A stretch of DNA of 18,755 nt from an uncultured Clostridia bacterium (GCA_947630775.1 CANRIY010000017.1:1-18755); one strand, 5' to 3'. Shown: positions 7,201-13,568, counted from the stretch's first letter. The notes: generated by a model not told the origin, from the letters alone. Numbers and translations are program-made.

Positions 7201-7793
7201 ACCGTCGTATCGGTATCCGCCGTGAAGGCGTAATGATCGCCCGTGAGCTCCACGGGAGATCCGTTTACTTTCACACTGTCGATTTCATAGTTTTCCGCGG
7301 GGGTCACGGTGACGGTGACGGAAACACCCTTTGCAACTTTCCCATCCACGGGCGCGGGATCCGAAGTAACGGTGCCCTCCGCTTCCGTATAGGTAAGCGT
7401 TAAGTTGACTTTCTCCTCCACGGGAGGAACTTCCGTCTTGTCTTTGAAAGCGACAACGACCGTCGTGTCCTTCCCGACATTGAATGTGTACTTGTTTTCC
7501 GTAAGGGTCACTGCGCTGTCGTTCACCTTGACGGAATCCACTTCATACTCCGCCTTAGGGGTCACCGTGAGGGTGACAGAGGTCCCTTCCTCATATTTGC
7601 CGTCCGCGTTTGCCGATGGCGTAAGGGTGTAGCTCCCCTTCGTCTCGTCGCAGGTTACGGTCACAATATAAGATTTGGTCTCTGCCGTGTCTGCCAGTTC
7701 TTCCGCATCATCGCAGGCGGCGAATCCGATCGCACAACCCAACGTGAGCAAAACCGCAAAGCACAGCGCCAAAAGTTTGCTTTTCAGTTTCAT
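4266..7793 (-). CDS. Large surface lipoprotein with InlB B-type repeats
   Basis: A 1175-residue exported protein. The signal peptide MKLKSKLLALCFAVLLTLGC is followed by the lipobox FAAC with Cys at 27, which predicts a diacylglycerol anchor on the outer face of the membrane. Eight repeats of the divergent InlB B-repeat kind (beta-grasp-like, with GxYxL..., Y..G..VTLTVTP and Y.V.SVKVNG motifs) cover about 42-117, 128-205, 206-283, 287-387, 394-475, 490-570, 578-655 and 659-735. Residues ~737-1025 hold two or three beta-rich segments (GVWDP, VGDWEIPDG, YAGTYTSKDG), and a further repeat-like unit is at ~1032-1133. There is no LPXTG sorting signal. AGGAG lies 7 nt before the ATG. Adhesion or ligand binding is a guess from the family. 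Expression may be phase-variable (see the promoter at 8009-8036). Convergent with the PadR-fusion gene. Confidence 0.9.
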   Translation of the reverse strand: MKLKSKLLALCFAVLLTLGCAIGFAACDDAEELADTAETKSYIVTVTCDETKGSYTLTPSANADGKYEEGTSVTLTVTPKAEYEVDSVKVNDSAVTLTENKYTFNVGKDTTVVVAFKDKTEVPPVEEKVNLTLTYTEAEGTVTSDPAPVDGKVAKGVSVTVTVTPAENYEIDSVKVNGSPVELTGDHYAFTADTDTTVEVTFKVKTVNLTLTYTEAEGTVTSDPAPVDGKVAKGASVTVTVTPAENYEVDSVKVNGSAVELTGDHYTFTADTDTTVEVTFKVKVVSYDVTVSLTEGGRYRMTQEGAASAALPSITATREGKTYIVIPEKDTDVTVTIYLYTDAGYKLKSITIGETDKTQELTQQKDGKYVYTTFTLTESCEIALAWEKVEEPCKVTIDFDGRNGSVSIYDFTTSIDKPLEDLEHVLYGTRAHLRITPDRSEYEVTLSVNGEPVELTSSSYFCYIYEDTTFKVIIKSNEPEKPEVPEVGSSVEFSVGLTPALNAGTYTLSSYGSYKAGDTVILTVMPYSKYVVESVTVNGEPVSPKEDGGSEYELTLTAWVTRVEIVFAEKEPVKPAELSVTVTPELNAGTYELSALGSYKEGDVVTLTLKPYSGYSVESVTFNEQPISPKEEGGLVYELKLAAGANLASVVFAETVKSATLAVNMSPSEEGGSYDLSSDGPYKEGDTVTLTVHPESGYAVKSVTLNAVSVSPKSDLVYDLTLAAGENTVEITFEEVEMIFPEAVLGVWDPSLASGTVGASITVNAGSVVFEGKTCPVTNTDGVLSFTYQDDEGASTVYTPAYRSIRDGLYLFTLTYTDLSDSSEATAYFLKHGEDYETYTFPQEFVGDWEIPDGSGNSLTVTEESLLWGTRKAIVLEYDASEKILTMLAGSELFTVKLQGTKQLAVTHQASGKESTSYYSKVLGTDPVLLPQYAGTYTSKDGVNILVVNEDGSAKYSVNSGASYYEDVLFCPADKFGLQKNSYTMKYNSLSQEWSADFLTDAGLGVRVWIRKSDTSAGIELYASDYKEPNMKIKVEIVGGVGGSYTISPDPVNGEAGYRAGVTVSITITADADYVFETVQTTGMLAGHWSNLSFPSELKTVPGLSHTFTFEVTDKKIENYKDFDGYTYRVTFAQVTSSTSTGVSSEVGSQLTDMGIVEEPNAEEIIVDRKNAILV
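6947..7414. repeat. Two direct tandem copies of a 234-bp unit inside the lipoprotein gene
   Basis: Positions 6947-7180 and 7181-7414 agree at roughly nine bases in ten and each encodes one 78-residue InlB B-type repeat (protein ~128-205 and ~206-283). Conservation at the DNA level, not just the protein level, points to recent duplication or ongoing recombination, unlike the more diverged downstream repeats. Confidence 0.9.
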
Positions 7794-8002
7794 ATCGTTC
7801 TCCTTTTTTCTATATTTGTCTCTCCCGATTTCCCTCGGGTCTAAACACGACGGTAGGACGGGTCGGAGAGGTTGCGGTGAACAAACTCAGGATAAAATCC
7901 AACTGCAAACTTGCCCGTCCAAACTTCAGAAAGCTGTCAACGTACGGATGTTTTCGCTCTGAAGCCGACATTCGTCGTCAGAACTTATAAATATACATTT
8001 GT
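7794..8002 (-). promoter_or_regulatory. Long structured 5' leader of the lipoprotein mRNA
   Basis: About 208 nt separate the predicted transcription start (near 8002) from the lipoprotein ATG. Perfect pairs visible in it are TCTGAAG (7958-7964) with CTTCAGA (7924-7930), CCCGTCC (7914-7920) with GGACGGG (7856-7862), and a small CCCGA/TCGGG hairpin just before the ribosome binding site. I do not recognise a known riboswitch class. No open reading frame of note lies in the leader. Confidence 0.45.
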
Positions 8003-8008
8003 ATGGTG

Positions 8009-8036
8009 ATTTTATCATATTACCCCCCCCGGTCAA
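8009..8036 (-). promoter_or_regulatory. Lipoprotein promoter with a G8 run in the spacer
   Basis: On the minus strand, TTGACC (8036-8031) is followed by a 16-bp spacer and TAAAAT (8014-8009). The first eight spacer bases are all G (C8 at 8023-8030 on the plus strand). The run is the longest homopolymer of G or C I see in the window. Gain or loss of one base would change the -35/-10 spacing (15, 16 or 17 bp), a known mechanism for promoter phase variation. Confidence 0.65.
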
Positions 8037-8142
8037 CTGTTTTGCGGTATAAAACTGAAATTTTATCCATTTTTATTCATTATTATTTCTTATGGATATG
8101 ATAAGTTTTATTAAATCCTGCTTATATTTCCGTTTTTTGCCA

Positions 8143-8175
8143 TCAAAAACCCCTCGGGATCTCTCCCGAGGGGAA
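8143..8175 (-). terminator. Intrinsic terminator downstream of rho
   Basis: A perfect 10-bp stem, CCCCTCGGGA (8150-8159) with TCCCGAGGGG (8164-8173), has a 4-nt loop. Read on the minus strand it is followed by TTTTTG. It lies ~335 bp beyond the rho stop, so the repeat cluster at 8189-8507 would be transcribed as part of the rho mRNA unless another end exists. Confidence 0.75.
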
Positions 8176-8188
8176 AAGTTATGAACAT

Positions 8189-8322
8189 ACGTCATGGTGA
8201 GCGTAGTCGCCCCGCGCGCACGTTCTTTTGTTGTCGAAGCGCGGCACGAGCGCCGCCCTTGGCGCGAAGTAACCATCACCTTATTATAATGCGGTGATCC
8301 TTCGACGAGCTCAGGATGACGT
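8189..8322. repeat. 134-bp non-coding element with terminal inverted repeats
   Basis: The left end ACGTCATGGTGAGC (8189-8202) and the reverse complement of the right end GCTCAGGATGACGT (8309-8322) agree at 12 of 14 positions. The right side contains GATCCTTCGACGAGCTCAGG. From memory, strings of this GATCCTTCG/CTCAGGATGAC kind recur in intergenic DNA of many bacteria. The element encodes nothing, so a small non-autonomous or palindromic interspersed repeat is the best reading. Confidence 0.55.
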
Positions 8323-8349
8323 GATTTTACTTCGCCCCACCCCCTACCC

Positions 8350-8491
8350 GTTGCGGCGGCAGGGACCGCCGCAACCCCGTCGGCGAGGCCACGTCTCCTG
8401 TCGCTGCGTCCCTCACAGCCCATCGGGCTGTTGAGGAGAATGACGCCGCTCCTCCCCCACGGAGGGGGCACGCGCGCGGGGCAGGATGACG
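8350..8491. repeat. GC-rich hairpin cluster, likely further interspersed repeats
   Basis: Three strong hairpins follow one another: GTTGCGGCGG with CCGCCGCAAC (8350-8375, perfect 10-bp stem), CAGCCC-atc-GGGCTG (8416-8430) inside flanking CCTCA/TGAGG, and CCTCC with GGAGG (8451-8465). GCAGGATGACG at 8481-8491 resembles the right end of the neighbouring element. Weak open frames here have no start signals or protein-like composition. I see no gene between the rho stop and the lipoprotein start. Confidence 0.5.
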
Positions 8492-8507
8492 CCGCATCGT
8501 TGCCCAC

Positions 8508-9962
8508 TCAGACACCCTTAAAGATCTTCAGCCATTCGGGCAAGCGGGAAATGAACTCCGCGTTGTCGGATGTGCGTTTCATCATGTCGAGAATTCCGTG
8601 GACGTTCTCCGTTAGTCCCCTCTCGCGCATTTTGTAGACGCAGGAAAGCTCCTCTTCCGAAAGAAGAAGCTCCTCTTTTCTCGTTCCCGAACGGCGGATA
8701 TCGACGGCGGGGAAGATCCGCCGCTCCGCGAGCTCGCGGGAGAGGAAAATATCCGCATTGCCCGTTCCCTTAAATTCCTCGTAAATGATATCGTCCATGC
8801 GGCTTCCCGTTTCCACGAGCGCGGTCGCAAGAATGGTGAGGCTTCCCCCCTCCACGGTGTTCCGTGCCGCGCCGAAGAAGCGTTTCGGTTCGGCGAGCGC
8901 ACCAGCGTCAAGCCCGCCCGAAAGCGTTTTGCCCGTGCTCTCCGTCACATAATTATAGGCGCGGGTGAGTTTTGTGAGCGAATCGAGCAGGATGATGACG
9001 TCCTGTCCGAGTTCGACAAGCCGTTTCGCATGCTCTACGGTGAGCTCTGCGGCACGCACATGGTGATCTGCCGTTTCGTCGAAGGTCGAATAGACCACAT
9101 GCGCGTCGGGGACGCTCATCCTGAAATCGGTGACCTCTTCCGGCCTCTCGTCAATCAGAAGGACGATGACCTCGATGTCCGTATGGTTCTCACAGAGCGC
9201 ACGGGCGATGTTCTTCAAAAGGGTCGTCTTTCCTGCCTTGGGCGGGGCGATGATGAGTCCGCGCTGCCCTCTGCCGATCGGGACGAACAGATCGAGAAGT
9301 CTGAGCGAAAGTTCGGAATTGTTCTTGGAAAGCTGAATTTTTTGGTCTGCATACTGCGCCGTGAGCCCATCGAACAGCGGGCGCGCCTCATAATTGCCCT
9401 GCGCATACCCGTTCACCGTCCCGAGAAGATCCATGGCGGGAGAATCGTTTTTCTGGCGGGGCGTCGCCGTGCAAGTCACAAAATCCCCTTCCCTGAGTTT
9501 CAGATTATGAATGGCGGGCGCGGAGATGAACACGTCGCTGCCGTCGTTGGAAGGCTGGCAATTTCTGGCGCGCAGGAACCCGTACCCCGCTCCCGTGATC
9601 TCGAGAATGCCTTTATAGACGATCTGTTCGTCGGGCGGAATGTATTGGGGCGCGTCGGGAGAGGAAACGACGAACGCTTTCCGCTTGTCCGTTTCGAACA
9701 TGCGCTTGATCCGCTGTAATTGCTCCGTGATCGAGGGATCGAGATAATTCTGCTTGGGCGGGGCGCCGCGGTTCGATCTCGGCACGGGAAGAGCACGGCC
9801 AATCAGAATATTGACGATCGATTCCACAAGCGCTTCCTTGTTTGTGGCGCTCGCCTGCCCTACGCCGACGTTTCTGCCGACGATACGCAGCGTAACAATG
9901 GGCAAGGTATCCAGATACTGCTTATACATCTCCGCCGCTATGTCTTTATCGTACTCGTTCAT
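8508..9962 (-). CDS. rho: Transcription termination factor Rho
   Basis: A 484-residue hexameric RNA-dependent ATPase/helicase that ends transcription. Residues ~1-55 form the Rho N-terminal helical domain; ~56-110 is a linker with a short basic patch (PRSNRGAPPK). The cold-shock-like RNA-binding domain (~112-190) carries the RNP motif GYGFLR. The ATPase core has Walker A APPKAGKTT (239-247), DERPEEVT with the catalytic glutamate (271-278), Walker B VIILLD (322-327), the Q-loop ESTGKTLSGG (341-350), RFFGAARN (361-368) and the arginine-finger region RRSGTRKEE (423-431). The C-terminus is intact. The protein is longer than E. coli Rho (419) because of the linker. The start ATG is 3 nt after the upstream hydrolase stop; a modest GGAG lies 12 nt before it, inside that gene. 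Third gene of an operon starting at 10987. Confidence 0.97.
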   Translation of the reverse strand: MNEYDKDIAAEMYKQYLDTLPIVTLRIVGRNVGVGQASATNKEALVESIVNILIGRALPVPRSNRGAPPKQNYLDPSITEQLQRIKRMFETDKRKAFVVSSPDAPQYIPPDEQIVYKGILEITGAGYGFLRARNCQPSNDGSDVFISAPAIHNLKLREGDFVTCTATPRQKNDSPAMDLLGTVNGYAQGNYEARPLFDGLTAQYADQKIQLSKNNSELSLRLLDLFVPIGRGQRGLIIAPPKAGKTTLLKNIARALCENHTDIEVIVLLIDERPEEVTDFRMSVPDAHVVYSTFDETADHHVRAAELTVEHAKRLVELGQDVIILLDSLTKLTRAYNYVTESTGKTLSGGLDAGALAEPKRFFGAARNTVEGGSLTILATALVETGSRMDDIIYEEFKGTGNADIFLSRELAERRIFPAVDIRRSGTRKEELLLSEEELSCVYKMRERGLTENVHGILDMMKRTSDNAEFISRLPEWLKIFKGV

Positions 9963-9965
9963 ATC

Positions 9966-10598
9966 TTAACTACGCTCCATAATAATAATTTTCTTTTCCT
10001 TTTTGAGCTCGCCGCAGCTTAAAACGACTTCGCTCATTCTCTCCGCCTTTGCCTGCATACAGGAGAGGAACTGCTTCTCGTCCGAAACGTCCACCTTCAA
10101 CCCCTTCACCTTGTAGTGCATAGGAATGGCGACGGCGGGAGAAACACGCCTTACGATCTCCGCGGCTTCCGCGCCGCCGATCGTATAATTTCCGCCGACG
10201 GGAAGAAGCAAGACGTCGGGACTGCCGATCCGCTCAAACAGATCCTCCGAAAGTTTTTCACCGAGATCTCCCAAGTGACAGATGCGGATCCCGTCCATCA
10301 CAAAGGAAAAAATAAGATTCTTGCCCCGTTTTTGCCCGCCGGCGTCGTCGTGAAAGCTCTCCTTTGCCTCAATTCTGATCCCGCGGAAGAGGTAGTTCCC
10401 CGCACGGTCGAAGACGGCGGGAGATCCGCCGACGGCTCCGATATTGCAATGGTCGTAATGGCCGTGGCTCACCGTGACGGCATCTGCACGCAGCATGGGA
10501 AAATCAAGCCCGATATCCCCATAGGGATCCGTAACGATGGCTGTTCCCGCGCTGTCTGTGAAAAGAAAGCACGAGTGCCCGATATAACGTATTTTCAT
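9966..10598 (-). CDS. MBL-fold metal-dependent hydrolase (UlaG-like)
   Basis: A 210-residue metallo-beta-lactamase-fold protein. It begins MKIRYIGHSCFLF, which is typical of the UlaG/YtkL branch. The metal-binding motif HGHYDH is at 45-50, further ligand candidates are in HLGDLGE (~113) and AIPMHYK (~179), and there is a product-loop-like LLPVGGNYTIGG (~154-165). Substrate unknown; relatives act on phosphoesters or lactones. The start ATG overlaps the DUF1934 stop as ATGA (10595-10598), with GGAGG just upstream. Three bases separate its stop from the rho start, so it is co-transcribed with rho. Its job next to rho is not obvious. Confidence 0.9.
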   Translation of the reverse strand: MKIRYIGHSCFLFTDSAGTAIVTDPYGDIGLDFPMLRADAVTVSHGHYDHCNIGAVGGSPAVFDRAGNYLFRGIRIEAKESFHDDAGGQKRGKNLIFSFVMDGIRICHLGDLGEKLSEDLFERIGSPDVLLLPVGGNYTIGGAEAAEIVRRVSPAVAIPMHYKVKGLKVDVSDEKQFLSCMQAKAERMSEVVLSCGELKKEKKIIIMERS

Positions 10599-10987
10599 AT
10601 ATCCTCCGAAATACCTTGAATCAAAACAGAAAGCCGAAACTTTTGTAAAACTTTACCGAAATCAAGAACGTAAACGAGCGTAACCGAAAGTCCGTCTAAA
10701 AAACGGCCGACAGAGTATGTCTCCGTAAACAGTGGGATCTTTGCGGCCGCGCCGCCACATTCCATTGTGAAGAAAGAGTTTTGTCCTGCGGAAAACTCCG
10801 CCGAAAGCCCGCTTGAACCGAACCGCCGCATCAAAAGGCGGTCACCAAAAATTTCAAGCGTTCCCGTATCTCCCCCGATCGGATATCGAATGCCGACGCC
10901 TCCCGGGGGGAAGACCCGAACGCATGGCGCTTCGAATACCGTTTTTTCACCCTCCGTCTCCGTAAGGATTTTAACTTTCACATCCAT
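10595..10987 (-). CDS. DUF1934 protein (YwiB-like calycin fold)
   Basis: A 130-residue soluble protein predicted to be mostly beta strand. The pattern of alternating strands, GDRLLMRRFGS and the ending TETYSVGRFLDGLSVTLVYV (~88-107) resemble the YwiB/DUF1934 family of small beta-barrels, whose function is unknown. It is the first gene of the DUF1934-hydrolase-rho operon. The start codon is 7 nt after a TATAAT box, with no room for a ribosome binding site, so a leaderless mRNA is predicted. A GTG two codons later is an alternative start that would also lack a ribosome binding site. Confidence 0.75.
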   Translation of the reverse strand: MDVKVKILTETEGEKTVFEAPCVRVFPPGGVGIRYPIGGDTGTLEIFGDRLLMRRFGSSGLSAEFSAGQNSFFTMECGGAAAKIPLFTETYSVGRFLDGLSVTLVYVLDFGKVLQKFRLSVLIQGISEDI

Positions 10988-10994
10988 CTGTTCT

Positions 10995-11023
10995 ATTATA
11001 GAACAAATTTTAAGACTTGTAAA
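10995..11023 (-). promoter_or_regulatory. Sigma-A promoter of the DUF1934-hydrolase-rho operon
   Basis: On the minus strand, TTTACA (11023-11018), a 17-bp spacer, then TATAAT (11000-10995). Seven bases (10994-10988) separate the -10 box from ATG 10987, which places the transcription start at or next to the A of the start codon. Confidence 0.8.
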
Positions 11024-11091
11024 CCTTTTTTCGGAAATTTATTCCAAAGAAAAAAATTAACGGAAAATTCCATAAAATATTGAGAATTGAT

Positions 11092-11114
11092 AATATTATG
11101 TCACGCATAATACT
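11092..11114. promoter_or_regulatory. 23-bp palindrome, copy 2
   Basis: This copy matches 19 of 22 defined positions of the consensus; the outer arms TATTATG (11094-11100) and CATAATA (11106-11112) are perfect. It lies 24 bp past the metallopeptidase stop and ~70 bp upstream of the -35 of the DUF1934-rho promoter. The ~150-bp gap (10988-11138) is AT-rich and holds only this motif and the promoter. Confidence 0.6.
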
Positions 11115-11138
11115 ATGTATATCGCGTTTTTCTTGAAA

Positions 11139-11825
11139 TTATAAGCATTTCATTGCCCATCGATATCCCCTCAAGGCGGTTCTGCACATCCGATAGTCGG
11201 GAACGATTTTTTCAACTTCCCGCCAAAAGAGAACGCTGTGGTTCATTTGCCTTGTATGGCAGAGCTCATGTGCGGCAAGGTAGTATAAGAGCTCTTCCGT
11301 CAAAAAGGCGGCGCGGAAGGAATAGGTGATGTTCCCCTTTGAGCTGCACGCGCCCCACCTGCTCCGCGCGGAACCGATTCGAACTTTTGCACAGTGGAAG
11401 CCGAACTTTTCCGCGATCTCCTGTGTGATCTTTTCCATATACGCCCGCATTTCGCGTTTGAGAAGTGCAATCAGCGCCTTTTCCCGTCCTTCCTCGGGCA
11501 ATAACAGCACACGTTCGCCGAGCCGCGCCCTCCCGCAGACGATCGTCCGCTCTTTCCCGAAGAGGCTGAGCTGCGCCCCGTCCGAAAAATCGGGCATTCC
11601 TTCCTCTTCCGCAAGATGGTTTGTGATCCATCGCCTGTGACGCTCAAGAAAGATCAAAAGTTTGCCGTCGTCCATCCAAATTGGGGCCCGAAGGAAGATC
11701 TTTCCGTCTTTGACGCTCAGAACGATGCTCTTTCTTTGCTTCCGTTCGACGGTCACTTCGTTCAAATCGAAAAGAATTTTTCCGATTGTCACATTTTTTC
11801 GTCCTTTTTCGCCATTTGAACGCAT
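11139..11825 (-). CDS. YgjP-like (DUF45, M48-type) zinc metallopeptidase
   Basis: A 228-residue protein of the YgjP/SprT-like metallopeptidase family. The zinc motif HELCH is at 186-190, followed by the family-typical NHS (195-197) and W201. The conserved SRWGACSSKGNI stretch (155-166) is present, as is the N-terminal beta-rich domain with IVLSVKDGKIFLRAP. The frame extends far upstream, but that part is antisense to aroA. ATG 11825 is chosen because AAAGGAG lies 8 nt before it; a GTG at 11792 with AAGGA is a weaker alternative. The biological substrate of YgjP-like proteins is not established. Divergent from aroA across a 39-bp gap that contains the aroA promoter. Confidence 0.9.
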   Translation of the reverse strand: MRSNGEKGRKNVTIGKILFDLNEVTVERKQRKSIVLSVKDGKIFLRAPIWMDDGKLLIFLERHRRWITNHLAEEEGMPDFSDGAQLSLFGKERTIVCGRARLGERVLLLPEEGREKALIALLKREMRAYMEKITQEIAEKFGFHCAKVRIGSARSRWGACSSKGNITYSFRAAFLTEELLYYLAAHELCHTRQMNHSVLFWREVEKIVPDYRMCRTALRGYRWAMKCL

Positions 11826-11829
11826 TTTG

Positions 11830-11858
11830 TTGACTCCTTTCCGAGAAAGTGGTATCAT
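11830..11858 (+). promoter_or_regulatory. aroA promoter; its -10 overlaps a minus-strand TATGAT
   Basis: TTGACT (11830-11835), 17-bp spacer, TATCAT (11853-11858), then 6 nt to ATG 11865. On the other strand the same spot reads TATGAT (11859-11854), a possible -10 for the divergent metallopeptidase gene, though a good minus-strand -35 is not evident. Confidence 0.75.
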
Positions 11859-11864
11859 ATCTCT

Positions 11865-13121
11865 ATGGATTTTTACAGAGTAAAACCGCTGAAAACACGG
11901 GAGATCGGCGTCCGTGTACCGGCGTCCAAGAGCATATTGAACCGTGCACTGCTCCTCTCCGCGCTCACGGACGGAGACACCCGCCTGATCTGCAACGATT
12001 ACGGCGACGATACCGAAGCGCTCCTTTCCGCGCTTTCCGCGCTCGGGATCCGCTATGAAATTCAGCCCGACGGAATTCTCGTCCACGGCGGAAAGATCGC
12101 CCCGCGGGCGACGCTCGACGTCGCGGGCGCAGGGACCGCGGCACGGTTTTTGACAGCGATCCTCGCATTCCGCGGCGGAGCATACGAACTTCGCGCCTCC
12201 GCACAGATGGAACGCCGCCCCATGGAGATCATACCCGCCCTGCGATCGCTCGGCGCAACCATCGAATGCCTCAAATCGGAGGGACATTTCCCCTTCCTCC
12301 TTTCGTCAAGCGGCGTCCGCGCCGTCAAGGCGGAGATCGGAACGGATACGAGCACCCAGTATGCGAGCGGCCTCATGCTTGCGGCGGCGCTGGGAAACAC
12401 CCCTTTCACCGTGGAACTTACGGGAAGCCGCACGGCGGGGAGCTATCTCAAGATGACCGCGGAGCTCATCCGTCGGTTCGGCGGCGGTTGCGAGCGGGTG
12501 CAGGACGGCTTTTTCATCACGCCCATCGAGCATGCGCCCGACCGCTTCGAGGTGGAGCCCGATCTTTCCGGGGCGTGCTATTTTTATGCGATCTCCCTTC
12601 TCTGCGGCGCGAAAGTGCTCGTCGAAGGGGTCCATGAAAACACATTGCAGGGCGATATCCGCTTTTTGCGCCTCCTCGGCTCCAAGGGCGTACGGATCAA
12701 GGATACCGAAGAGGGAATCGTCGCGGACGGCACCCGCCTCCCGTTCTACAACGGCATCGACGAGGACATGCGCGACTATGCCGACCAGACGCTGACCGTT
12801 GCCGCCCTTGCCGCATTTGCCGAATCTCCTTCCATCCTCAGGAACGTTTCCCATATCCGAACGCAGGAGTGCGACAGAGTGAGCGCCGTGATCGAAAATC
12901 TCAACGCCATGGGCGCGCATGCGTTCACGAACGGAGACGACATCTTTATCGAACCCGCCCCGTTGCATCCCGCATCGATCAAAACGTATGACGACCACCG
13001 CGTCGCCATGGCGTTTTCGCTCATCGGCCTTCGGCAGGAAGGGGTTGAGATCGAAAACCCCGACTGTTGCAAAAAGACGTTTCCGCGCTACTTCGACCTG
13101 CTCGACAAGATCACGGAGTAA
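11865..13121 (+). CDS. aroA: 3-phosphoshikimate 1-carboxyvinyltransferase (EPSP synthase)
   Basis: A 418-residue cytosolic enzyme of the shikimate pathway that joins phosphoenolpyruvate to shikimate-3-phosphate. Diagnostic stretches are VPASKSILNRALLLSAL (substrate lysine and serine near the N-terminus), GAGTAARF (the PEP-loop position that reads GNAGTAMRP in many enzymes), DTSTQYASGLMLAA, the catalytic-site YADQT and ECDRVSA region, KTYDDHRVAMAFSL and NPDCCKKTFPRYF near the C-terminus. Length is normal for the family. The GAGTAARF loop departs from the classical GNAGT, so this belongs to one of the divergent classes. No other aro gene is in the window, so it stands as a single-gene unit with its own promoter and terminator. 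The start is 6 nt from the -10 box; a leaderless mRNA is inferred. Confidence 0.96.
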   Translation: MDFYRVKPLKTREIGVRVPASKSILNRALLLSALTDGDTRLICNDYGDDTEALLSALSALGIRYEIQPDGILVHGGKIAPRATLDVAGAGTAARFLTAILAFRGGAYELRASAQMERRPMEIIPALRSLGATIECLKSEGHFPFLLSSSGVRAVKAEIGTDTSTQYASGLMLAAALGNTPFTVELTGSRTAGSYLKMTAELIRRFGGGCERVQDGFFITPIEHAPDRFEVEPDLSGACYFYAISLLCGAKVLVEGVHENTLQGDIRFLRLLGSKGVRIKDTEEGIVADGTRLPFYNGIDEDMRDYADQTLTVAALAAFAESPSILRNVSHIRTQECDRVSAVIENLNAMGAHAFTNGDDIFIEPAPLHPASIKTYDDHRVAMAFSLIGLRQEGVEIENPDCCKKTFPRYFDLLDKITE

Positions 13122-13124
13122 AAC

Positions 13125-13152
13125 AAAACGGTGGGAACCCCCGCCGTTTTCT
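13125..13152. terminator. Bidirectional terminator between aroA and the DtxR-type gene
   Basis: AAAACGGTGGG pairs with CCCGCCGTTTT around an AACC loop (one G-T pair), with A and T runs on both sides. It lies between two convergent genes whose stop codons are 32 bp apart, so it can serve both strands. Confidence 0.85.
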
Positions 13153-13153
13153 T

Positions 13154-13516
13154 CTACTTTTCAAGAAATTTTTTTAAGATCTCAAACAATTCGTCGGAGA
13201 TGACATGTTCCACGCGGCAGGCGTTATCCTCGGCAAGTTTCCTGTCCGCGCCCATCTGCATGAACACCTCGGTAAACACACGGTGCTTTTCGTAGACGTC
13301 CTCCGCCTTCTTCTGCCCCTCCGCCGTGAGCGTGATCTCGCCGTTCGGATCGATGGCGATCAGTCCCCTTTTTAAGAGAAGGTTAACGGCGCGCGAGACG
13401 CTTGATTTCGCATAGCCGAGCTCTTCCACGACGTCAACGGAGCGCACCGAGGCGCGCCGCGTTCTCAGGAGCAAAATTGTCTCGAGATACATTTCTTCCG
13501 ATTCGTGCGTTTGCAT
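13154..13516 (-). CDS. DtxR/MntR-family metal-dependent transcriptional regulator
   Basis: A 120-residue repressor with an N-terminal winged helix (about 10-65: EMYLETILLL, VDVVEELGYAKSSVSRAVNL, LTAEGQKKAE) and a helical metal-binding/dimer domain. It lacks the SH3-like C-terminal domain, so its size is that of MntR. The metal ligands by alignment are instead DtxR-like: Met9, Cys100, Glu103 and His104 in NACRVEHVISDE, with His78. This favours iron sensing over manganese, but that is an inference. ATG 13516 is chosen because GAGGGG precedes it; an in-frame ATG at 13528 has no such site. No metal transporter gene is next to it, so its targets lie elsewhere. Confidence 0.9.
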   Translation of the reverse strand: MQTHESEEMYLETILLLRTRRASVRSVDVVEELGYAKSSVSRAVNLLLKRGLIAIDPNGEITLTAEGQKKAEDVYEKHRVFTEVFMQMGADRKLAEDNACRVEHVISDELFEILKKFLEK

Positions 13517-13539
13517 ACTTCCCCTCATTCTTTGCTGTT

Positions 13540-13568
13540 ATTATACAACAAAAAATTTAATTTGTAAA
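13540..13568 (-). promoter_or_regulatory. Sigma-A promoter of the DtxR-type gene
   Basis: On the minus strand, TTTACA (13568-13563), a 17-bp spacer, TATAAT (13545-13540), then a 23-nt stretch with GAGGGG before ATG 13516. This gene therefore has an ordinary leader, unlike several neighbours with near-identical promoters. Confidence 0.8.

Noticed and set aside
6947..7414. CRISPR-like repetition
   Set aside because: The repeats are 234-bp direct copies within a coding frame; there are no short repeats with unique spacers.
7931..7942. TTGACA on the minus strand in the lipoprotein leader as a second promoter
   Set aside because: No -10-like sequence lies 16-18 bp downstream.
8073..8507. Minus-strand frames with HPELVEGS-like text after rho
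   Set aside because: This text is the known translation artefact of intergenic repeats; no ribosome binding site or protein-like composition.
12306..12998. 230-codon minus-strand frame
   Set aside because: Antisense to aroA, which is clearly the real gene.
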